Below, in pieces: positions 45,197-54,400 of a stretch of DNA of 64,000 nt (positions within the stretch are counted from its first letter, which is position 1; the number at the start of each line of letters is the position of its first letter). The notes under the pieces were generated by a model that saw nothing but the letters and a program-made list of their open reading frames with translations, had not been told where the DNA came from and did no database searches. Source of the stretch: an uncultured Saprospiraceae bacterium (GTDB lineage Bacteria; Bacteroidota; Bacteroidia; Chitinophagales; Saprospiraceae); assembly GCA_937926205.1 (NCBI GenBank), contig CALEYL010000054.1, positions 1-64,000 on the forward strand, written 5' to 3'. A program made the translations under genes and the position numbers.

Positions 45197-47179
45197 TTAA
45201 AGTGCGTCCATAAAAGCCTGAAAACTTTGCCCTTCTGTAATGTCGAGCTTTTTTCTGAGTCTGAAACGACTGGTTTCCGTACCCCTCATGGAAAGGTTTA
45301 AGCGCTGGGCGATTTCTTTTGTACTCAGCCCCATTTTAATGAAGGCGCACATTTTTAATTCCGGAATGGTAAGGGTAGGGTAGATTCCTTTTAGCTTTTT
45401 GAAGAAGTCGCTGTGAATCAAATCGAAATGAGCTTCAAATGTTTCCCAGTCACTCGTATTGCTCAGGTGTGTTTCAATTTTATGGGCCAACTTGCGAAGA
45501 AAGGGCTTAAGCGCATCCGAATCTTTGGTTTTTATGGCCGATTGAAGGGTTTCCTGTACTTCCAGCAGCAAATCATTTTTGGAAACCATTTGAAGCGTGA
45601 TGGCCGCAATATCTCTGTTTTTAGACTTTAAGTCTTGTTCCAGTTCAAGCGTTTTCTTTTTTACAATTCTCGAATCCTTATCGGCGCCCCCGGGCTGATC
45701 AAGGCATTTTTCTAAAGCAGAAAGCCATACCGAATAAGCCTGAGCGTATTGGCCGGTATTGTACTGTGGTTCGTATACAATAGTAGGCTTAATGTTGGAT
45801 AAAGCTTCCTCTATAGAATGATAGGCTCCGGTCGCAACTCCTGCTGCTTTTGCAGCGCCCACTGCCCCGGTTGTTTCCACAACTTCAATCTGACTGCCCA
45901 GCGTGGTTGCTAAAATGGTTGAAAAAGTTTTAGACTGAAACATGTTGTCATTGCCGACTCGGATGACATCTACATTTAGCCCCATCTCTTTAAGAATATT
46001 GATGCCGTAAACAAAAGAAAATGCAACACCTTCCAATGCCGCTCTGTATAAATGCCCCCTGGTATGTCGATTGAACTGCAGGTTAATGATGTGAGCATTG
46101 GGATCCCGGTTGTCGAGCATCCGCTCTGCGCCATTTCCAAAAGGAAGAATACATACCCCTTCTGCGCCAACAGGGACCGTGGACACCATTCTCTCCATAT
46201 CTGAATAGGTATGTGAACCTCGGGCGACCTGGTGCTTTATCCAGCTATACTGGATGCCTGCGCCGTTAAGACAAAGTAATACGCCTATCCGGTTAAAGGA
46301 TTGTTCATAATTAACATGAGCAAAAGCATTCACTCTTGACTTTTTATCGAATACCGGCCGGTCAACAATTCCATAAACCACTCCTGAAGTACCGCTGGTT
46401 GCTGCCACCTCGCCCGGGTGTAATACATTTAGTGACAAAGCATTGTTGGGTTGGTCGCCTGCTCTGTAAGTAACCGGGGTGCCTGCAGAAAGGCCGGTTC
46501 TTGCAGCAGCTTTGGTGGTCACTCTTCCCTGAATAGAAAACGTTGGCACTCTTTCTGCCAAATTGTGTTCATTAAGCTGATAGTATTGCAGGACTTCCTG
46601 AGCAATTTCCTTTTTTTTGAAATCCCAGAATATTCCTTCGGTCAAACCAGAGATGGTGGTTGTTGCATTGCCGGTCAGCTTCATCGCAATGTAGTCGCCG
46701 GGTAAAAGAACCTTGTCGATCTTTTCATAAACTTCAGGCTCATTGTCCTTGATCCAACGTAGTTTGGAAGCAGTAAAATTGCCGGGGGAATTGAGCAGGT
46801 GGCTCAGGCAATAGTCTTCGCCAATTTCCTGAAATGCCTGCTGGCCAATGGCTACGGCACGGCTGTCGCACCATATGATGGCAGGACGAAGCACTTGCTG
46901 GTCTTTGTCAATGAGAACCAGCCCATGCATTTGATAGGCAATGCCGATTCCTTTTATTTCATCCGGAGAAACGTCAGCCTTATCAAGCAGTCGTTGGGTG
47001 GCCACGCAAACGTGCTGCCACCAAATCTCCGGTTGCTGTTCTGCCCAACCACCATGTCTGGCCAACATGTCCATTTCCTGATCCGGATGCTGTGTAATGG
47101 CAATCGTATCCTGAGTATCAATATGGACAAGTGCTGCTTTAATGGTAGAGCTCCCTATGTCATAGCCTAACAAATACAT
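45197..47179 (-). CDS. Xylulokinase fused to a LuxR-type HTH output domain
   Basis: A 660-residue protein. Residues 1-492 form a complete FGGY xylulokinase: YDIGSSTIKAAL, YQMHGLV, Asp242 in RAGDQPNNALS, TSGTSGVVYG and TTGAVGAAKAAGVATG, all as in the neighbouring XylB. Residues about 505-560 are a charged coiled-coil-like helix (KKKTLELEQDLKSKNRDI). Residues 575-600 carry the WETFEAHFDLIHSDFFKKL pattern. Residues 604-647 are a LuxR/GerE-type HTH (TIPELKMCAFIKMGLSTKEIAQRLNLS...RLRKKL). This tail is the one seen at the C-terminus of Bacteroidota triple-Tyr/TPR sensor regulators. Because the kinase residues are intact, it may both phosphorylate xylulose and control transcription. It heads the xylose locus. 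No frameshift is needed for the fusion. Confidence 0.92.
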   Translation of the reverse strand: MYLLGYDIGSSTIKAALVHIDTQDTIAITQHPDQEMDMLARHGGWAEQQPEIWWQHVCVATQRLLDKADVSPDEIKGIGIAYQMHGLVLIDKDQQVLRPAIIWCDSRAVAIGQQAFQEIGEDYCLSHLLNSPGNFTASKLRWIKDNEPEVYEKIDKVLLPGDYIAMKLTGNATTTISGLTEGIFWDFKKKEIAQEVLQYYQLNEHNLAERVPTFSIQGRVTTKAAARTGLSAGTPVTYRAGDQPNNALSLNVLHPGEVAATSGTSGVVYGIVDRPVFDKKSRVNAFAHVNYEQSFNRIGVLLCLNGAGIQYSWIKHQVARGSHTYSDMERMVSTVPVGAEGVCILPFGNGAERMLDNRDPNAHIINLQFNRHTRGHLYRAALEGVAFSFVYGINILKEMGLNVDVIRVGNDNMFQSKTFSTILATTLGSQIEVVETTGAVGAAKAAGVATGAYHSIEEALSNIKPTIVYEPQYNTGQYAQAYSVWLSALEKCLDQPGGADKDSRIVKKKTLELEQDLKSKNRDIAAITLQMVSKNDLLLEVQETLQSAIKTKDSDALKPFLRKLAHKIETHLSNTSDWETFEAHFDLIHSDFFKKLKGIYPTLTIPELKMCAFIKMGLSTKEIAQRLNLSMRGTETSRFRLRKKLDITEGQSFQAFMDAL

Positions 47180-47233
47180 CTTACCGGGATTTTACACAGG
47201 TTTATTTTCTCCTCAAATATGACCCTTTTTTTG

Positions 47234-48307
47234 CTATTCCCCGGCATTAGCGCTTTCATTTACATCTCCCTTTTTAATGCCCCTAAGCATTAATGGCCCT
47301 GCTGTGGCAGTCGTAAACCGGAGGTTTGCGGCTCCGGAAGCGTATTGTGCCAGTGCCTGGGCTGGTCCCTGAAATGAAAATCCCTGATTGACAAAAATCC
47401 AGGAAGGGGCACTGTTCGCAGGATGCTCAACAAGGCTGAGGATCAATTGCGTCATGAGAACAATGTCGAGGTTTGAAACCTGATTTTCGCCGCTGACTTC
47501 AGCGGCCAATACCGCATATGGTGAAGTAAACGGCACAACGCCGAGTAAATGCTGCCTTATTTTGATGACATCCAGCGTGCTCACACCATTCGAGTAATTG
47601 GAATCTTTTGTGGCTTTCAGCGTATAGGTCTGTCCGGGAGTCAGACTGGCAACAAAGCTAAAATTTCCATTCGCATCAGTCGTGTCAAATGCATTGCTGA
47701 TCCCCTCAATACCAATCTCGACACCTGCAACCCCTGTAGAGGCCGCTCCAAAGCCGACGTGACCACTCGCGGAATAATTTACAGGGGGCTTCACGGGGCC
47801 GGTATTTTGAATGGCAACATCTACTGAATCAAGGGTTGCCGCGTGGCTGGCTCCATGAGGATGGAATTTAACGGTGCCATCAGGTGCAATGACCACAAAA
47901 GTGGGCGTGCCGAGAAACTGACCATATGTCCCGGTGGTATAAGGCAACACTGCGGCGAGGCTGCCTCCCTGACTGCCAACGCCCGGGAAGGTCTGGCCAT
48001 ACTGCTGCTTGTACATATTCACCAGATTATTGTTGTCGAATGCCTGAATGCTTAAACTGATAAATTCAACATCGGCATCACCGCCGCCCCAGGATTGGTA
48101 AAAGGGTTCCATTAGCGGGGCCATTTGGTTGCAGGGCGGGCAAGTGGTGAAAAACATTTTAAGCACCACCGTTTTACCCTGATTAAGCAGGTCAGCGTAA
48201 AGGTGTATGCTTTGTCCGGTTGAACTGGTTACTGTAAAATCAGGCGCCGGTTGGGCCTGAAGCGTCGTCAATACAAAAAATGCAAACAGTGTGTTTAAAC
48301 TTTTCAT
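47234..48307 (-). CDS. Secreted TlpA-like thioredoxin with Ig-like and dockerin-like tail
   Basis: A 357-residue exported protein. Signal peptide (1-19, LQAQ), then a TlpA/redoxin domain at about 20-160 with the redox pair in FFTTCPPCNQ and the cis-Pro region GTPTFVVIAPDG. Residues about 175-225 are a carboxypeptidase-regulatory/CNA-B-like beta domain (GVEIGIEGISNAFDTTDANGNFSF). Residues about 232-290 hold two dockerin-like F-hand repeats (NGVSTLDVIKIRQHLLG and VSNLDIVLMTQLIL). It ends GDVNESANAGE without a type IX sorting domain. The start at 48307 is set by the signal peptide. A TATATTTG box lies upstream. Function: probably extracytoplasmic thiol chemistry; inferred. Confidence 0.75.
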   Translation of the reverse strand: MKSLNTLFAFFVLTTLQAQPAPDFTVTSSTGQSIHLYADLLNQGKTVVLKMFFTTCPPCNQMAPLMEPFYQSWGGGDADVEFISLSIQAFDNNNLVNMYKQQYGQTFPGVGSQGGSLAAVLPYTTGTYGQFLGTPTFVVIAPDGTVKFHPHGASHAATLDSVDVAIQNTGPVKPPVNYSASGHVGFGAASTGVAGVEIGIEGISNAFDTTDANGNFSFVASLTPGQTYTLKATKDSNYSNGVSTLDVIKIRQHLLGVVPFTSPYAVLAAEVSGENQVSNLDIVLMTQLILSLVEHPANSAPSWIFVNQGFSFQGPAQALAQYASGAANLRFTTATAGPLMLRGIKKGDVNESANAGE

Positions 48308-48349
48308 AGGACAATGACATTGAAGTAAGGGAAAACAACACTTTCTAAT

Positions 48350-48357
48350 CAAATATA
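48350..48357 (-). promoter_or_regulatory. Candidate -7 box (TATATTTG)
   Basis: Minus-strand TATATTTG lies 43 nt upstream of the TlpA/dockerin-like ATG. It is back to back with the lipB promoter 11 nt away on the other strand. Confidence 0.45.
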
Positions 48358-48367
48358 CTTCGTTTTT

Positions 48368-48400
48368 TTTGATCCCGCATCACTTAAGGTCTTACTTTTG
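48368..48400 (+). promoter_or_regulatory. lipB promoter (TTTG-N21-TACTTTTG)
   Basis: TTTG at 48368-48371 and TACTTTTG at 48393-48400 are separated by 21 nt, an exact fit to the Bacteroidota consensus. The predicted start is about 20 nt before the lipB start codon. Confidence 0.65.
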
Positions 48401-48425
48401 GAAGACATCATAAAAAAACTGTCCC

Positions 48426-49157
48426 TTGCACACAACGAGCACTCAAAAGGTTGTTTATCAAGATTTAGGAAATATCGACTATCAGAAGGCCTGGGATTAT
48501 CAAACCGGGCTGCACAAGGAACTGGTCGACAGAAAGCTTGAAAACCGACAACGTATTCAGGATGGAGAGGTTCCTTTCCCCCAACGCCATTACCTGCTTT
48601 TTTGCGAACATCCCCCTGTATATACATTGGGAAAAAGCGGATCTCCCGAAAACTTATTACTGGATGAATCCGCATTGCTCCAAAGAGGTTTTCAGTTTTT
48701 TCGAATAAACAGAGGAGGGGACATTACCTATCACGGCCCGGGGCAAATTGTGGCCTATCCCATTTTTGATCTGGATTGCTTTTTTACTGACGTTCATCGT
48801 TATGTACGAAGTCTGGAAGAGACCGTTATTCGCACGCTGTCAGAGTATGGTATTGAAGCTGATCGGGAGCAGGGATATACAGGAGTCTGGTTACCCGCTA
48901 ATGAGTTTTTACCCCGCCGAAAAATTTGCGCAATCGGCGTTCATCTCAGCCGCTGGGTAACACTTCATGGCCTGGCTTTCAATGTCAACACTGAGTTGAA
49001 TCACTTTCAGAACATTATTCCCTGTGGAATTTCCGATGATGATAAAAGTGTCACGTCGTTGCAAAAAGAATTAGGGCGCCCTTTATCCATGGAAGAAGTC
49101 AAATCAAAGTTAAAAGTGCATTTTTCCAGGCTGTTCGAATTTGAATTTGCGGAATAA
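48426..49157 (+). CDS. lipB: Lipoyl(octanoyl) transferase
   Basis: A 243-residue cytoplasmic enzyme moving octanoyl from acyl carrier protein to lipoyl domains (for example E2 of 2-oxoacid dehydrogenases). Seen: EHPPVYTLGKSG, the RGGDITYHGPGQIVAYP signature, catalytic Lys166 in RRKICAIGV, and catalytic Cys200 in IIPCGI. The gene appears to start with TTG at 48426, since no in-frame ATG lies between the promoter and the conserved DLGNIDYQ region. The length is typical. It leads a probable operon with the next three genes. Firm. Confidence 0.95.
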   Translation: MHTTSTQKVVYQDLGNIDYQKAWDYQTGLHKELVDRKLENRQRIQDGEVPFPQRHYLLFCEHPPVYTLGKSGSPENLLLDESALLQRGFQFFRINRGGDITYHGPGQIVAYPIFDLDCFFTDVHRYVRSLEETVIRTLSEYGIEADREQGYTGVWLPANEFLPRRKICAIGVHLSRWVTLHGLAFNVNTELNHFQNIIPCGISDDDKSVTSLQKELGRPLSMEEVKSKLKVHFSRLFEFEFAE

Positions 49158-49205
49158 AAAGCTACCTTCGCGGCCTTTTTTAGAATCATGCACAACACCT
49201 GCTCG

Positions 49206-49613
49206 ATGAAAAAAGACATCCCCGTTTTAAAAGTGGAAGATCTGGCTGTTGCGGTTGTGCCCCGCGAAGACGAAGGCCTGGAAGCTGAATTATGGGATAT
49301 TTACATACTGAATCTTCGCAATGAAGCCATTCAAAGTGTTTTGATTAACTCAAAAGGCTATGGTGAAATTGAAGGAGAAAAGGTCAGAACGACTGTATTG
49401 CGACATTTTTTTGAAGAAATTGGCCCAAGCAGCTTCGTACCCGTAGAACCCATTCAAACACGTCTTTTTAGCCTGACCAATGAGTATTGGATCAGTTTCG
49501 TATTCGACGGGTACATGTATGATAAAAAATACATTTTTGTAGAAGGCAGCATTTCCCAATCTAATTTCACTTCGATACCTTTCATTAACCGAAAAGGTGT
49601 CATGATCCGATAA
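49206..49613 (+). CDS. Conserved small protein of unknown function
   Basis: A 135-residue soluble protein with no signal peptide. It alternates beta strands and short loops: AVAVVPREDEGLEAELWDIYILNL, then VLINSKGYG and TRLFSLTNEYWISFVFDGYMYDKKYIF (cited as landmarks). It looks like a compact beta-sandwich. I recognise no domain. The ATG at 49206 (MKKDIP) is preferred; an ATG at 49188 is also in frame. A TACCTTCG box (one mismatch from TAnnTTTG) at 49163-49170 could provide a separate promoter. It lies between lipB and a thioesterase gene. Confidence 0.65.
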   Translation: MKKDIPVLKVEDLAVAVVPREDEGLEAELWDIYILNLRNEAIQSVLINSKGYGEIEGEKVRTTVLRHFFEEIGPSSFVPVEPIQTRLFSLTNEYWISFVFDGYMYDKKYIFVEGSISQSNFTSIPFINRKGVMIR

Positions 49614-49639
49614 GGGTTTTCTTTAACAAAATAATACCG

Positions 49640-50173
49640 ATGACTCAGGCATTAAAACCCAAAAAAGTCGTGGATTCAAAAACGGTAATGACCGAAATGG
49701 TGATGCCCAACGATACCAACGCGATGAACAACCTGATGGGGGGGAACCTGCTGCGCTGGATGGATATTGCAAGCGCTATTTGTGCCGGGAAGCATTGCGA
49801 ATCTTATGTTGTTACGGCTTCGGTCGACCATGTTTCTTTTACGTTGCCTATTCGGCTTGGTGAGGTCGTGACCATAGAAGCCTGTGTTACAAGGGCATTT
49901 AATAGTTCCGTTGAAGTTTATGTCGAAGTTTTTGCGGCTGACGTCAAAGGAGGGAATCCACACCGCTGCAACCACGCCTATTATACCTTTGTTGCCCTTG
50001 ACGGCCTGAATGGAAAGCCTCAAACGGCCCCTGGAGTTATTCCCCTTACGGAGATCGAACAGCAACGTTACGATAGTGCACCCCGCCGCCGGGAAGTTCG
50101 CCTGATCCTCAGCGGCAGAATGAAGCTGGAACATTCCAAAGAAATCCGGGCATTCTTTGAAAAACTGGTATAA
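49640..50173 (+). CDS. Hotdog-fold acyl-CoA thioesterase
   Basis: A 177-residue cytoplasmic enzyme of the YciA/BFIT hotdog family that hydrolyses acyl-CoA. Seen: the active-site helix region MPNDTNAMNNLMGGNLLRWMD, with the conserved Asn-x-x-Gly-Gly (cited as a landmark at residues 20-40), VTASVDHVSFTLPIRLGEVV, and RCNHAYYTFVALD. The length is a little above the minimal domain and matches the family. It lies 26 nt after the unknown gene and 11 nt before purC. The preferred acyl chain is not predictable. Confidence 0.85.
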   Translation: MTQALKPKKVVDSKTVMTEMVMPNDTNAMNNLMGGNLLRWMDIASAICAGKHCESYVVTASVDHVSFTLPIRLGEVVTIEACVTRAFNSSVEVYVEVFAADVKGGNPHRCNHAYYTFVALDGLNGKPQTAPGVIPLTEIEQQRYDSAPRRREVRLILSGRMKLEHSKEIRAFFEKLV

Positions 50174-50184
50174 CTGATTTGCTT

Positions 50185-51132
50185 ATGGATTCCAATGAAA
50201 TTAAAGCCATTCTGACTACCGAGTTTAATTTTCCCGGCCAAAGTGCAGTCTACCACGGCAAAGTTCGTGATGTTTACACTGTAGGCGATAAATTGGTAAT
50301 GGTTGCAACGGACCGGATTTCGGCTTTCGATCACATTCTTCCCCGTCCGATTCCTTATAAAGGGCAAGTCCTCAACCAGGTTGCCGCTCATTTTCTGGAG
50401 GCAACCAGAGATATAGCGCCGAATTGGCTCATCAGTACCCCTGCCCCCAATGTAGCCATTGGCTACGCCTGCAAGCCTTTCAGAATCGAAATGGTAATCC
50501 GGGCTTACCTCACAGGACATGCCTGGAGGGTCTACCAAACTGGCGCCCGAATGCTATGCGGCGTTGCAATGCCGGATGGTATGCGTGAAAACGACCCTTT
50601 TCCGGAACCATTGATTACGCCGGCCACCAAAGCCGACGAAGGACACGATGAAGATATTTCCAGAGACGAAATCCTTGAGAAAGGATTGGTGAGCCCTGAA
50701 GATTATGCTGTGCTGGAAGACTACACTCGGCGCTTATTTGCACGGGGCTCGGCCATGGCCGCCGAAAGGGGGTTAATACTGGTTGATACCAAGTATGAGT
50801 TCGGAAAAAAAGATGGCCTTATTTATGTAATAGACGAAATTCACACCCCTGACAGTTCCCGCTATTTTTATGCGGATGGTTACGAAGAAAGGCAGGCAAA
50901 TGGCGAACGCCAGCAACAACTTTCAAAAGAATTTGTCAGGGAATGGCTCATGGCCCACGGTTTCATGGGATTGGAAAATCAGATCATGCCGGTCATGCCC
51001 GACGCATTTGTGAATCAAATTTCTGAACGCTACATCGAGCTATACGAACGCATCACCGGAAAGCAGTTTGTAAAGTCAACTGATCCCGATCTTAAAAATA
51101 GCATTTATAATCAAGTAGTTGCGGCTTTGTAA
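50185..51132 (+). CDS. purC: Phosphoribosylaminoimidazole-succinocarboxamide synthase
   Basis: A 315-residue SAICAR synthetase, the ATP-dependent ligation of aspartate to CAIR in purine synthesis. Seen: GKVRDVYTVGDKLVMVATDRISAFD at the N-terminus (landmark), the first signature LPRPIPYKGQVLNQ, EMVIRAYLTGHAWR, and the second signature LVDTKYEFG followed by IDEIHTPDSSRYF. The length is that of the longer (fungal-like) form used by Bacteroidota. The ATG at 50185 is chosen over an upstream TTG. It is the last gene of the lipB group. Firm. Confidence 0.95.
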   Translation: MDSNEIKAILTTEFNFPGQSAVYHGKVRDVYTVGDKLVMVATDRISAFDHILPRPIPYKGQVLNQVAAHFLEATRDIAPNWLISTPAPNVAIGYACKPFRIEMVIRAYLTGHAWRVYQTGARMLCGVAMPDGMRENDPFPEPLITPATKADEGHDEDISRDEILEKGLVSPEDYAVLEDYTRRLFARGSAMAAERGLILVDTKYEFGKKDGLIYVIDEIHTPDSSRYFYADGYEERQANGERQQQLSKEFVREWLMAHGFMGLENQIMPVMPDAFVNQISERYIELYERITGKQFVKSTDPDLKNSIYNQVVAAL

Positions 51133-51179
51133 ACCTTCCTTTTTTCGTCTTTTTTTAAGAAATTTAGCTAAAAAAGTAA

Positions 51180-51205
51180 GCCCCATTGCCTTGCGGCAAC
51201 GGGGC
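51180..51205. terminator. GC-rich hairpin downstream of purC
   Basis: Arms GCCCCATTGCC (51180-51190) and GGCAACGGGGC (51195-51205), one mismatch, 4-nt loop. It begins 48 nt after the purC stop. On the plus strand no U-tract follows; on the minus strand it is followed by TTACTTTTTTAG. It could act bidirectionally or as a 3'-end stabiliser. The rest of 51133-51489 shows no gene. Confidence 0.5.
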
Positions 51206-51446
51206 CCTCTAAACGCGCTCTCTCTGATGTTATTCTTGATGTTAATGTATCTCTTGACGCTGGATGCCTTAAATCAGCATTCCTGACCCGAAAGGTAGGG
51301 ATATTCTCTTTATTTTGTCAAGAATTTGTCAAAAAAAGATGAAACAAGAACAAAATTTTTTATATAGCAATAGGGATTCTCACCCAACAATATCTGCTCT
51401 TTCGTATAAAATTACGAACCTCTGTCAAGAAGGCGCAAAGTTTCCT

Positions 51447-51454
51447 TATCTTTA
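51447..51454 (+). promoter_or_regulatory. Possible -7 box (TATCTTTA) for the PKD giant
   Basis: TATCTTTA deviates from TAnnTTTG by one base and lies 36 nt before the ATG at 51490. No -33 TTTG is seen, so support is weak. Confidence 0.25.
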
Positions 51455-51489
51455 GCAGATCATTTCCCAAAACGATTTTTTAAGCAATC

Positions 51490-54400
51490 ATGATCTCTAT
51501 GAAATGGCAACTTCTACTTGTTCTGGCTCTTTGCAGTAAGAGCCTGATGGCTCAATTTAGTTTTTCAGACCAATCTTCCTGGCTTGCTAATCCTACCACA
51601 AAAAGTGGCGGTCCCATTGGCGTGTCGGATATGAACGGAGACGGTATTGATGACATTGTTCGCCTTGATCTGAACCAGACACTTCGAATAGATTATCAAG
51701 TTCCCGGAGGTTTTACGGGATTTACATTTGGCCAGGCGCTGGGAAGTCAATGGAGTCTCTGTGTCGCCGACGTTGACGGCAATGGTTACAATGACATCTT
51801 TAGCGGTGGAGCGTACAATGGTCTTAAATTGCTGAAAGCGAATGCTACCGGGACGAATTATACGCTGACCAATATCCCTTCGTCAGCGATTTTTTTACAA
51901 GGTTCCAATTTTGCAGACATCAATAATGATGGGAAAATAGACATTTTTGCCTGCCATGATGATGGCATCAGCAAAGCCTACCGCAACACCGGTAACGGTA
52001 ATTTTACAGAAGACGCCTCGCTTATTTACCCACAGTCAACGGTGCCTTCCGATAACTCGGGCAACTATGGATCCATTTGGATGGATTATAACAATGATGG
52101 GCATCTGGACCTGTATATTTCTAAATGCAGGCTTGGTGTTACCAATCCAATGGATGGTCGCCGCCTGAATCTCTTGTTTAAAAATGACGGCTTTGGAAAT
52201 TTCACGGAAGTGGCACAACAGGTTGGCCTTCGTCCTTTTGCACAGTCCTGGGCTGCTGATTTTGCTGACATTGACAACGACGGGGACCTCGATTGTTTTA
52301 TTATTACTCATGATGGTACAAGCAAACTTTACATCAATGGTAATTTTGGCCTTTTCTCAGAAATAACGGCCCAAAGTGGCATCTCTGCAGCTTTAGCTGC
52401 TGCAGGTTCCGGGCTTCAGGTCAAATTCGAAGATTTTGACAACGATGGCTTTGTGGATCTTCTTTTTACTTCTTTAGGGAATATGCATTGCCTTTTCCAC
52501 AATAATGGTGACAACACTTTTACCAATCTTGCCAATTCTATTCCAACCGGGCTGCGAATCCATACTGCAGCAACCGGCGACCTTGACAATGACGGGAACA
52601 TAGACATCATTGCGGGCTTCGGCAGTGGTTATAATAGCCCTGGAGCTACTTCCGACAAGCTTTTCATCAATAACAACACCAGTAACAACTATATCAAAGT
52701 GCGCCTCCAGGGTGTTTCTTCCAACATCAATGGTATTGGCGCCCGTCTGGAATTATATGGCCCCTGGGGTAAACAAATCAGGGAAGTCCGAAGTGGCGAA
52801 AGTTACGGCATCCAAACTTCCATGACCAAGCATTTCGGAATCGGACAGATTGGGTTTGTCGACAGCTTAGTGGTCCGTTGGCCCTCCGGAGTAGTGGACC
52901 GCATTGTTAACCCGACCATCAACTCAACCGTATTGGTCCTGGAAGGTACTTTTTGCGCCCCCTCTCTTGATTTCCAGACGCTCATTGACGAAAACGAGGT
53001 AACCTTTGCGGATGTAAGCACGATAGGCGCAAATCAGTGGTTGTGGACTTTTGGAGACGGTACAAGTTCAAACTTGGCCAACCCGGTACACCAGTATGCC
53101 GCGCCGGGCTACTACTTTGTTTGCCTTCAGGTAAGCGGCCTGTGCGGTTCAGGTCAGATTTGTAAAACGATTAATGTAAATTGCCAGCCCTTATTTGCAA
53201 CTTTTTCAAGGATGGCGGATGGTTTGACGCTGACGTTTTCCGACCAAACTGTTGGTGGCGCAGATGAATGGGTTTGGGATTTTGGAGACGGAACGAGTTC
53301 TATGCTTCAAAATCCTCAGCACACTTATGCTCAGCCGGGTACCTATCAGGTTTGCCTGATTGCCAGCAATAATTGCGGTTCTTCACAGATTTGCGAGACC
53401 CTGACCGTAGCCTGCACCAGCATCGAGGCAGGGTTTAGTTTTTCGGCTAATGGCCTGGAGGTCGACTTTGCTGGTTCAGCGAATTTTAATATTGACACGT
53501 ACAATTGGTCTTTTGGCGATGACAGTACATCGGTTGAACAGAACCCGACGCACGTTTTTGCCCTGCCGGGAAACTATACTGTTTGCCTTCAGGCAGACGG
53601 ATCTTGCGGGGAAGTCACGGTTTGCCAGCAAATTACTGTAACCTGTGCTCCGCCACAGGCAACTTTTAACGGGGTTGCACAGGGATTGGGATTAACCCTT
53701 GCATTTTCACCACAGGTCACTGGCGAGGTAAGTACATACAGTTGGGATTTTGGAGACGGGGCGGTGTCTTCGCAGGCGAATCCTGTCCACACTTTCCTCG
53801 GGCCGTCTTTTTATCAGGTATGCCTGACGGTTAGCGGGGTGTGCGGCAGCAGCCAGACTTGTCAGACTGTGATGGTGACTTGCCCGGCTCCGGTGGCCGA
53901 CTTCACGTTTACCAACAGTGAATTGGAAGTTGCATTTTCGGATAACTCCCAAAATTCGCCATCGCAGTGGAATTGGACTTTTGGCGATGGCGAAAGTGCA
54001 TCGGTTCAAAACCCTATGCACACCTTTATGTTTCCGGGAACTTATGAAGTTTGCCTCACAGCAGCAGGGGTTTGTGGTTCTACACAAACCTGCGAAACAA
54101 TCACAGTCAGTTGCAGTGCGCCACAAGCGGCCTTTTCACAAACAATCAATCAATTGAATGTCACTTTTGAAGATGCCTCTACAAACGGAGCAACACAATG
54201 GTTCTGGAATTTTGGCGACGGCAATTCATCCAACGACCAAAATCCACAGCACACCTTTGCGCAGCCCGGGACTTATCAGGTTTGTCTTGACGCCATTAGT
54301 TTTTGCGGAAACACGCAGACCTGCACCATGATTACGGTGAATTGTTCAGCCCCTGTGTCTGACTTTACACTCCAACAAACCGGATTGAATGTAACTTTTC

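Noticed and set aside
45197..47179. Possible frameshift or chimeric join between xylulokinase and an HTH gene
   Set aside because: The frame is continuous through kinase, linker and HTH with no stop or overlap, and the linker is coiled-coil-like as expected for a natural fusion.
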